Assembly (NCBI GenBank): GCA_903827085.1
Contig: CAIKHC010000443.1
Span: 1-5,431 of the forward strand
DNA from: an uncultured Candidatus Nemicrothrix sp.
GTDB taxonomy: Bacteria; Actinomycetota; Acidimicrobiia; Acidimicrobiales; Acidimicrobilacustridaceae
Reading direction: 5' to 3'
Length of the DNA stretch: 5,431 nucleotides
Part shown: positions 1 to 5,431 of the stretch, piece by piece
Layout: the number at the start of each line of letters is the position of its first letter
Numbering within the stretch: the stretch's first letter is position 1
Position numbers and translations under genes: made by a program
The notes under the pieces: generated by a model
Databases searched by the model: none
What the model saw: only the letters and a program-made list of their open reading frames with translations
What the model was told of the DNA's origin: nothing

Positions 1-1629
1 CATCTTGTTCCGCTCGACGAACCAATGGCTGCAATCGCGTCGACATGGCTTGAAAATGTGCTCGGTCCCAAACCAGTGGCTGAGGAATCAGCCCGAACTG
101 CGCCAAGAACTGATTCGTTCGTCGCAATCACCAACGGATTGTTGTCTCGTTCCAACGATGACGACGCAGCGTTCACCGACCGCAATGGTGCTGTCTCTTG
201 GAAGTCGCTTGCCCATGACGCCACTGACATAGCGCGCATGCTTGTGCGGGCTGGCCTCTCGGTTGGCGATCGAGTCGCCATGCTTGTGCCGCCTGGTTCA
301 GATCTCCTCGCTGCGTCGTTTGGCGTGTGGCTTGCTGGCGGCGTGTTGGTCGTGGCTGATAGTGGACTCGGAGCGCGCGGTCTTCGAACAGTGCTTCGCG
401 GAGCAAACCCGAAGTGGGTATTTGGAACGCCGAAAACTCTCTCCGCTGCGAAAGCGTTGGGTTGGACCCCGGGCGCACGAATGATCTGCACCAGTCGATT
501 CCCGCATGCGGTTTCACTGACGACACATCGTTCGTCAACTTCGATTGATCTTCCCGAACTTCATCCCGAGTTTGAAGCTGCGGTTGTGCATACGTCGGGT
601 TCAACTGGTCCGGCAAAGCCAGTTCGGTATCGGCACGGAGCGTTAGCCGCGCAGCGAGATGTCATTGTTGAATCGTTCACGATGTCGGCAGAGCAAGGTT
701 TCCTCACTTCGTTTGCACCGTTCATTTTGTTGGGGCCTGCACTTGGTGTGCCATGTGTTCTGCCCGATATCGATGTCACCAAGCCCGCCGAACTCGATTT
801 CGACCGTTTCGCTCAGGTCATCGAATCTTCGCGAGTTGATGTTGCGTGGCTTTCGCCGGCGTCTGCCCGTCGGATCGTTGAAACCGCAGATGGACGAACG
901 ATCGAACTTCGCCTTGTGATGCTTGCTGGTGCTCCCATTTCCACCCAATTGGCGGCATCAATCGCAGCGGTAACTGGTGCCGACGTTCGATCACCATGGG
1001 GAATGACTGAAGCGATGCCCATCACCGATGGGGTTGGCGCAACAACATCAGTTGTCGATGGAACCAACACTGGAACACCACTCCCTGGTGCTGAGGTGAT
1101 GGTGCTTTCACTTGAGGATTCCGAACCTCAGCCTGTTTCGAGCGGCGAGTGGGGTGAACTCGCAGTGCACGCGCCGTGGATGTTCGATGGATACGACCAG
1201 CAGTGGGGAACCCAACAGCACTCGGAATTCATGTTGAACGATCAACGTTTCCACCGCACTGGTGACCTCGGCCGTATCGATGTCAATGGCGACCTTCATC
1301 AACTTGGTCGGGTGCAACACGCGCTGTTCATGGCGACACGAACGGTTCCGAGTGCTCTTGTGGAAGATCCGATCTCAACCGAACTCGGCCGCCAGGTTGC
1401 TGCGGTTGGGATTGGCCCCGTCGGTACGCAGGTGATTGCGGTTGTGATCGAGGCCGAAGGAAAACTTCGGTTGGCGGATGCTGGCACCACCTCACAAGTT
1501 CGCCACTGCTCATCATTTGAGATCGCCGCAGTGTTGGAAGGTGAACTTCCCGTCGACATCAGGCATCAGTCGAAGGTGAAACGCGAGGTTCTTGCAGCCT
1601 CGGCATCAGAATTCCTGGCGGGACGATGA
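1..1629 (+). CDS. oleBC: OleBC fusion, 5'-truncated: tail of beta-lactone decarboxylase domain plus beta-lactone synthetase (AMP-binding) domain
   Basis: The visible 542 codons (numbered here from base 1) are mostly an ANL-superfamily enzyme of OleC type. OleC uses ATP to convert a 2-alkyl-3-hydroxy acid into a beta-lactone during long-chain olefin synthesis. Seen: VPPG at 96-99, DSGLG at 120-124, the phosphate loop HTSGSTGPAK at 197-206 followed by the OleC-like YRHG at 210-213, WGMTE at 333-337, TGDLG around Asp422, the hinge LGR at Arg437, and the C-terminal VDIRHQSK with the likely catalytic Lys525. An ATG exists at base 25, but it has no Shine-Dalgarno in the 24 bases before it, and the frame is open to base 1, reading HLVPLDEP then an amphipathic helix to about residue 22. 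That resembles the end of an alpha/beta hydrolase with its catalytic His, as expected for OleB, which decarboxylates the lactone. I therefore annotate a fusion cut by the window edge. One oddity: Pro207 replaces the usual Gly after the loop Lys. The stop overlaps oleD by four bases. A generic acyl-CoA ligase is the less likely alternative. Confidence 0.82.
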   Translation, partial: HLVPLDEPMAAIASTWLENVLGPKPVAEESARTAPRTDSFVAITNGLLSRSNDDDAAFTDRNGAVSWKSLAHDATDIARMLVRAGLSVGDRVAMLVPPGSDLLAASFGVWLAGGVLVVADSGLGARGLRTVLRGANPKWVFGTPKTLSAAKALGWTPGARMICTSRFPHAVSLTTHRSSTSIDLPELHPEFEAAVVHTSGSTGPAKPVRYRHGALAAQRDVIVESFTMSAEQGFLTSFAPFILLGPALGVPCVLPDIDVTKPAELDFDRFAQVIESSRVDVAWLSPASARRIVETADGRTIELRLVMLAGAPISTQLAASIAAVTGADVRSPWGMTEAMPITDGVGATTSVVDGTNTGTPLPGAEVMVLSLEDSEPQPVSSGEWGELAVHAPWMFDGYDQQWGTQQHSEFMLNDQRFHRTGDLGRIDVNGDLHQLGRVQHALFMATRTVPSALVEDPISTELGRQVAAVGIGPVGTQVIAVVIEAEGKLRLADAGTTSQVRHCSSFEIAAVLEGELPVDIRHQSKVKREVLAASASEFLAGR

Positions 1630-2594
1630 AGGTTCTTGTCACCGGGGGATCAAGTCTTCTTGGTCGGACAGTGGCAAACCTTCTTGTCGCCCGGGGCGAG
1701 GATGTGACGTGTTTCCAGCGAAGCGCATCGGGTTCAAATGCTGTTGATGTTCTTGGAGACATCCGAGATCGTGCCGAGTTGTTCGCGGCCGCCGACGGCG
1801 TCGATGCCGTGGTTCATCTCGCCGCGCTCGTTGCACCCAAGGCGCCATGGGCGGACATGGTGGCGATCAACGTCGAGGGAACTCGTAATGCATTGAATGC
1901 GGCGGTCGCCGGTGGTCGCTTCGTGTACATCTCGAGCCCATCGGTGTCGTTCCACGATCAGGCAAGTGTTGGCCTAGGGGCGCTGGCCGCCGATTATTCC
2001 GGGCGCGATGGCTACGCCCGATCAAAAGCTCTCGCCGAGAATGTTGTGCGTTCGGAATCAACAATTCCCACCGTGATTCTTCGCCCGCATTTGGTTTGGG
2101 GTCCGGGCGACACGCAGCTCATCGGCCGAATTGTCGATCGTGCGCGCTCGGGGAAGTTGGTCCTGCCCGACGGGGGACGAGCGCTCCTCGACACCACCTA
2201 TCTCGATGATGCAGCCGCAGGAATCCTCGCCGGACTCGACCACTGCGTTGCCGGCGACGAGGCCACAACGCGGCCGCTCGTCATCACCGGCGGTGAACCG
2301 CGGCCATTGCGCGACCTGGTCTCATCCATCCTTGAAGCTGCCGGCATTGAACGAATGCCGAGGTCAGTGCCGGCTCCTGTCGCCGGTCTGCTTGGTTCGC
2401 TGATCGATCGGGTCTGGCCGGGGTCAGAGCCTCCTCTCACTCATTTCGCCGCTCGGCAACTTTCGGTGGCCCACTGGTTTGACCAGCGTGAGACAAGAAG
2501 GATCCTCGGTTGGGAGCCGAAGGTTGGCCTCGATGAAGGGTTCAATCGACTGCGAGCAGCATTCGCCTCTTCGAGTGATTCTGAGCACTCGTAG
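1626..2594 (+). CDS. oleD: OleD-type NADPH-dependent 2-alkyl-3-oxoalkanoate reductase (extended SDR)
   Basis: A 322-residue extended short-chain dehydrogenase/reductase. In olefin synthesis OleD reduces the 2-alkyl-3-keto acid made by OleA to the hydroxy acid used by OleC. Seen: the N-terminal nucleotide loop TGGSSLLG at residues 6-13; no acidic residue at the end of strand 2 but FQR at 30-32, which favours NADP(H); VVHLAA at 62-67; the active-site serine region YISSPS at 101-106; the catalytic YARSK at 130-134; and RPHLVWGPGDTQ at 153-164 followed by a DTTYLDD stretch, a combination characteristic of the OleD/3-beta-HSD-like group. The middle Gly of the usual GxxGxxG is Ser10. The ATG overlaps the oleBC stop (ATGA), with only a weak, very close GGGA before it, so translation is probably coupled to oleBC. 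Gene order oleBC-oleD matches known actinobacterial ole clusters. A sterol or sugar epimerase role is less likely given the neighbour. Confidence 0.85.
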   Translation: MKVLVTGGSSLLGRTVANLLVARGEDVTCFQRSASGSNAVDVLGDIRDRAELFAAADGVDAVVHLAALVAPKAPWADMVAINVEGTRNALNAAVAGGRFVYISSPSVSFHDQASVGLGALAADYSGRDGYARSKALAENVVRSESTIPTVILRPHLVWGPGDTQLIGRIVDRARSGKLVLPDGGRALLDTTYLDDAAAGILAGLDHCVAGDEATTRPLVITGGEPRPLRDLVSSILEAAGIERMPRSVPAPVAGLLGSLIDRVWPGSEPPLTHFAARQLSVAHWFDQRETRRILGWEPKVGLDEGFNRLRAAFASSSDSEHS

Positions 2595-2614
2595 GGGAAT
2601 GTGCCCTTAGAGGG

Positions 2615-2642
2615 TTGATTGGCCCGGGGTATTTGTTACTAT
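2615..2642 (+). promoter_or_regulatory. Predicted sigma70-like promoter of sufB
   Basis: TTGATT at 2615-2620 (four of six consensus bases) and TACTAT at 2637-2642 (four of six) are separated by 16 bases, inside the only intergenic gap of the window. Initiation would fall near 2649, giving a leader of about 38 bases. The match is by eye and the spacing is slightly short, so it is plausible but not proven. Confidence 0.5.
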
Positions 2643-2650
2643 CGCCATAG

Positions 2651-2663
2651 GAGAAATTATCTC
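2651..2663. promoter_or_regulatory. Short inverted repeat near the sufB start site, possible operator
   Basis: GAGA-AATTA-TCTC is a perfect 4-base inverted repeat around an AT-rich centre, lying just after the predicted -10 element where a repressor could act. A second small repeat, CTAT-CGCC-ATAG, overlaps the -10 at 2639-2650. suf operons are often controlled by Fe-S sensing regulators (SufR, IscR), but neither repeat matches a site I can assign with certainty. Such short repeats also arise by chance. Confidence 0.2.
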
Positions 2664-2675
2664 GACCATCCTCCT

Positions 2676-2679
2676 GGAG
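2676..2679 (+). promoter_or_regulatory. Ribosome binding site of sufB
   Basis: GGAG lies seven bases before the ATG at 2687. It is the best-spaced Shine-Dalgarno in the window and supports that start. Confidence 0.7.
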
Positions 2680-2686
2680 CCCCCTG

Positions 2687-4090
2687 ATGGCCAGCACCGA
2701 ACTTGATCTTGACCTCGGCCGGTACAAACTCGGCTGGAGCGACGCTGAGGACTACGTCTTTAAGCCCAAACGTGGCCTCGACGAAAACATCATTAAAGAG
2801 ATGTCGTGGATGAAGGGCGAGCCCGACTGGATGCGCGATTACCGCCTCAAGTCCTACGCACAATTCCTCAAGCGTCCGATGCCCAATTGGGGCGGGGACA
2901 TGTCAGAGATTTTCTTCGACGACATTTTCTATTACATCAAGCCGACCGATCATCAGGTCGATGCGTGGGATGAACTTCCCGATTCAGTGAAGGAAACCTA
3001 CGAGAAGCTCGGAATTCCCGAAGCCGAACGTAAGTACCTTGCCGGCGTTACCGCGCAGTACGAATCCGAAGTTGTGTACCACAAGAACCGTGAAGATCTT
3101 GAAGAGCAGGGCGTCATCTTCACCGATATGGACACCGCACTTCGTGAGCATCCCGAAATCGTTCGTGCGTACTTCGGCACCGTTATTCCGTCGAACGACA
3201 ACAAGTTTTCTGCACTCAACTCCGCAGTGTGGTCTGGTGGCTCGTTCATCTATGTCCCGCCGGGCGTTTCCGTCGAAATGCCGCTTCAGGCGTACTTCCG
3301 CATCAACGCGGAAAACATGGGTCAGTTCGAACGCACACTGATCATCGCCGACGAAGGCAGCCAGGTTCACTACATCGAAGGTTGCTCGGCGCCGGTGTAC
3401 ACCTCCGACTCGCTGCATTCAGCAGTCGTTGAAATCATCGTCAAGCCCAGCGCTCGCGTGACGTACACGACCATTCAGAATTGGTCGAACAACGTGTTCA
3501 ACCTCGTCACCAAGCGTGCACGAGTTGAAGCCGAAGGTCATATGGAATGGATCGACGGAAACATTGGTTCCCGTCTCACCATGAAGTACCCAGCGGTGTG
3601 GCTCGTTGGCCCCAAGGCCTCGGGTGAGGTTCTGTCAGTTGCCTACGCCGGCCCCGGTCAGCACCAAGACACTGGTTCGAAGATGGTGCACGCTGCGCCC
3701 GAGACCACCTCGAAGATCGTTTCGAAGTCAATCTCCAAAGATGGCGGTCGTACCTCGTACCGCGGCCTCATCCGAGTCGAAGACGATGCCTACGGTTGCA
3801 AGAGCCACGTGCAATGCGACGCGCTCATCCTCGACGACGAATCAATTTCCGACACATTCCCGTATATGGAAATCGGTTCGGGCGATGCCGTCATCGGCCA
3901 CGAGGCAACAGTCTCGAAGGTTGCCGACGAACAGCTCTTCTATCTCATGAGCCGTGGTCTTTCTTCTGAACAGGCCATGGGCATGGTTGTGAACGGTTTC
4001 ATCGAACCGATCACTCGCACACTGCCGATGGAATACGCGGTGGAGTGGAGCCGTCTCATCGAACTGCAGATGGAAGGTTCAGTCGGTTAG
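2687..4090 (+). CDS. sufB: SufB, Fe-S cluster assembly scaffold subunit of the SufBCD complex
   Basis: A 467-residue cytosolic protein, a normal length for SufB. With SufC (ATPase) and SufD it forms the scaffold on which new iron-sulfur clusters are built. The beta-helix core and C-terminal domain are complete. Key residues are kept: Cys233 in IEGCSAP corresponds to the persulfide-accepting Cys254 of E. coli; Cys377 in VQCD corresponds to Cys405; and His405-Glu406 in HEAT correspond to His433-Glu434, with the same 28-residue spacing between Cys and His as in E. coli. These residues, with FPYMEI and the NGFIEP segment, identify SufB and not its paralogue SufD. The E. coli N-terminal Cys motif is absent, as in many other phyla. 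The ATG has a good Shine-Dalgarno and the gene appears to start its own transcription unit. No sufR precedes it, and neither sufC nor sufD follows directly; a membrane protein gene overlaps its end instead. Confidence 0.96.
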   Translation: MASTELDLDLGRYKLGWSDAEDYVFKPKRGLDENIIKEMSWMKGEPDWMRDYRLKSYAQFLKRPMPNWGGDMSEIFFDDIFYYIKPTDHQVDAWDELPDSVKETYEKLGIPEAERKYLAGVTAQYESEVVYHKNREDLEEQGVIFTDMDTALREHPEIVRAYFGTVIPSNDNKFSALNSAVWSGGSFIYVPPGVSVEMPLQAYFRINAENMGQFERTLIIADEGSQVHYIEGCSAPVYTSDSLHSAVVEIIVKPSARVTYTTIQNWSNNVFNLVTKRARVEAEGHMEWIDGNIGSRLTMKYPAVWLVGPKASGEVLSVAYAGPGQHQDTGSKMVHAAPETTSKIVSKSISKDGGRTSYRGLIRVEDDAYGCKSHVQCDALILDDESISDTFPYMEIGSGDAVIGHEATVSKVADEQLFYLMSRGLSSEQAMGMVVNGFIEPITRTLPMEYAVEWSRLIELQMEGSVG

Positions 4091-5046
4091 TTCGGCTGCC
4101 GTACGCTCACGTCATCGACGCGAACGACAAACATCTGATTGAGCGGCGCGAGCATCGCGCCGTCTCCGACGTTCTCATTTCGTCGGTTCTGTTTGCTGGC
4201 TGCAACATCGCCTGGCGCTATGGCAGCGGTCCGGCAATTGCCATCGTCGGGTTCCGTGTTGCTTTAGGCGCGCTCGTTGCGGTGGCGATTGCTCGCCGTC
4301 AGCGTGCCGGGTCTTGGCTCGATCCGCTTCGCGTCCGTTCGGGTCGAATCGCAGTCGCCATTCAGGTCGTCGGACTTGTTGCAGCCGGGACGATGTTTCG
4401 AACTCTGGATGGGCCTCTCGCCGGCCTCGCACTTGCGTGCACTCCCGCTGTTGCATTGTTGGTGCGCGATCGTGCCGGTCGATTTTCAACATTCGCCGCA
4501 CTCGGTTCATCACTCGCCGCCATTATCGGGCTGACGGTCGCCGCCGGGGGCGAAGGAGTCAACGCGGTGACCTGGGCCGGTGCTGCGATCGCTGTTGGGT
4601 TTGTCGCTGTTGAGGTGATTGGTCTTCGTACTTCTGAACTCGCAGTTGAGGATGGCCTCAATCCCACGGCAATTGTTTCGTCAACGATGATCACCGGATC
4701 AGTCATCTTGTTACCGCTCGGGTTGATGTTCGGAACGTTGCAGCAGCCGTGGACAATTTGGGGAGCGCTCGGTGCAGCCCTCGCCGTCGCTCTCTTCGGA
4801 ACCGTCGGCCGTGTGCTGCGCACGGCAGCGCTGCCCGCTGCTGGTGTCACTGCCGTTGCTGCCAGTTCTCAGATCAACGCCCTGTTCACCGCCCTTGGCG
4901 GAGTGTTGTTGCTCAATGATTCGGTGACTGCCGTGAGCCTGGTGTGCACCGTGCTCGCTGCTGCTCTCGGAGCCACGGCGGTCGTGGCTGCGGCTCGATG
5001 GCGGCTTTCTCGAACGCCCGATCTCGGCCTCGCGTTGGATTCCTGA
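4045..5046 (+). CDS. EamA/DMT-superfamily membrane transporter, substrate unknown
   Basis: A 333-residue integral membrane protein with about ten hydrophobic helices (roughly 41-59, 63-83, 102-118, 122-140, 149-167, 175-194, 207-229, 237-255, 264-289, 297-316) in two five-helix halves. This is the layout of EamA drug/metabolite transporters. The last two helices, with [11 protein letters not shown] between them, resemble the end of an EamA repeat where lgE-lt is usual. EamA proteins move amino acids, nucleotides or other small metabolites; nothing here fixes the substrate or direction. The start is uncertain. An in-frame TGA lies at 3967-3969, and GTG at 4045 is the only ATG, GTG or TTG between it and the first helix. 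That start overlaps sufB by 46 bases, has no spaced Shine-Dalgarno, and gives a polar leader of about 40 residues, long for this family. A rarer start (CTG 4096, ATC 4114) is possible. Family call firm, start weak. Confidence 0.8.
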   Translation: MEPSHRTADGRFSRLVRLPYAHVIDANDKHLIERREHRAVSDVLISSVLFAGCNIAWRYGSGPAIAIVGFRVALGALVAVAIARRQRAGSWLDPLRVRSGRIAVAIQVVGLVAAGTMFRTLDGPLAGLALACTPAVALLVRDRAGRFSTFAALGSSLAAIIGLTVAAGGEGVNAVTWAGAAIAVGFVAVEVIGLRTSELAVEDGLNPTAIVSSTMITGSVILLPLGLMFGTLQQPWTIWGALGAALAVALFGTVGRVLRTAALPAAGVTAVAASSQINALFTALGGVLLLNDSVTAVSLVCTVLAAALGATAVVAAARWRLSRTPDLGLALDS

Positions 5047-5069
5047 CGCCCGAATGAAACACTGTCACC

Positions 5070-5414
5070 ATGCCGATGCGCGAGGAATGTAAGCAGTTCG
5101 AAAGTCGTAGCTACGCCAATGGCGAAACGGTGCGGAAGTGCAACCTTGACTTAGCCCCCGAAGCACCTTGGCGCTGTCCCGAGAACTGTCCGAGCTATGA
5201 GAGACGGCTGGTGGACGTCGACTGGCACCACGGTTCGTTGATCATTCCTCCGACGCCACCAGAGCCTGAAGCAGAGGGCATCGCCGAACTGCTCGATGCG
5301 GCCGAAGACATCGTGAACGCCATCGGCCCGCAGGTACTTGCTGATCTAGAGGCCGAAGAGAAGAAGGCCAATAGTCGGATGGGTCGGCTGAAGCGGAAAT
5401 TCCGGCTTTCGTAA
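5070..5414 (+). CDS. Small four-cysteine protein of unknown function
   Basis: A 114-residue protein I cannot assign to a family. The first 45 residues hold four cysteines at 7, 24, 36 and 40 (C-x16-C-x11-C-x3-C), the last pair in the motif WRCPENCPSYERR. No Cys occurs elsewhere, which suggests a bound metal (zinc or an Fe-S cluster) or disulfides. Next comes a short segment with WHHG at 53-56 and a proline-rich linker around 60-67, then an acidic, probably helical stretch (about 68-99) and a basic tail with RLKRKFR. There is no signal peptide or membrane helix, so it is probably cytosolic. It begins 23 bases after the transporter gene, on the same strand, and may be in the sufB operon. ATG at 5070 is used; a second in-frame ATG lies at 5076. 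Neither has a Shine-Dalgarno. The GC pattern and lack of internal stops support a real gene. A link to Fe-S metabolism is inference from neighbourhood and Cys content. Confidence 0.72.
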   Translation: MPMREECKQFESRSYANGETVRKCNLDLAPEAPWRCPENCPSYERRLVDVDWHHGSLIIPPTPPEPEAEGIAELLDAAEDIVNAIGPQVLADLEAEEKKANSRMGRLKRKFRLS

Positions 5415-5431
5415 ACTGGCCGTAATTTCTC

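Noticed and set aside
173..616. 147-codon minus-strand open frame opposite oleBC
   Set aside because: Arg/Gln-rich shadow translation, with no domain and no ribosome site; the + strand carries clear ANL motifs here.
25..1629. A stand-alone AMP ligase starting at ATG 25
   Set aside because: No Shine-Dalgarno before it, the frame is open to the window edge, and the Met falls inside an alpha/beta hydrolase-like C-terminal helix.
2572..2591. Hairpin CGAGTG-8-CACTCG spanning the oleD stop, as a terminator
   Set aside because: The stem is only six pairs with an eight-base loop and no T-run follows (the next bases are TAGGGGAATG). It is too weak to call, although some termination before sufB is likely.
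2984..3418. 144-codon minus-strand open frame opposite sufB
   Set aside because: It lies wholly inside a strongly conserved sufB region and has no recognisable motif.
4362..4850. 162-codon open frame on the minus strand opposite the transporter
   Set aside because: Low-complexity Ala/Pro/Ser/Thr composition with no domain; it is the usual antisense shadow of a GC-rich membrane protein gene.
5412..5431. A promoter or new gene start after the four-Cys gene
   Set aside because: Only 17 bases remain after the stop; there is too little sequence to judge.

Overview
The window reads as a compact stretch of a bacterial chromosome, most likely from an actinobacterium. The gene content (an apparent OleB-OleC fusion followed by oleD, then a SufB without the N-terminal cysteine motif) and the moderately high GC with GC-rich third positions suggest this; an Acidimicrobiia-like lineage is my best guess, but it is inference from gene style and not a placement. 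All supported genes lie on the + strand, and apart from one 92-base gap there is almost no non-coding DNA.

Left block (1-2594): two translationally coupled genes of long-chain olefin (head-to-head hydrocarbon) biosynthesis. The first is cut by the left edge. Its reading frame is open to base 1 and its first codons resemble the end of an alpha/beta hydrolase, including the likely catalytic His, so this is best read as the OleB-OleC fusion typical of actinobacteria. Its stop overlaps the start of oleD (ATGA at 1626-1629). In the known pathway OleA joins two acyl-CoAs, OleD reduces the beta-keto acid, OleC closes a beta-lactone with ATP, and OleB decarboxylates it to a cis-olefin. oleA is not in the window and would be expected upstream.

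Middle (2595-2686): the only real intergenic region. It carries a plausible promoter, a short inverted repeat near the predicted transcription start and a good Shine-Dalgarno, so a new transcription unit starts here.

Right block (2687-5414): sufB, the Fe-S cluster assembly scaffold with its key Cys, His and Glu residues; then a ten-helix EamA/DMT-type membrane protein whose only usual start codon lies inside the end of sufB; then a 114-residue protein with four cysteines and no recognised family. The three are tightly spaced and may be one operon. The four-Cys protein beside an Fe-S assembly gene is the most interesting uncharacterised item. No RNA genes, mobile elements, CRISPR arrays or convincing terminators were seen.
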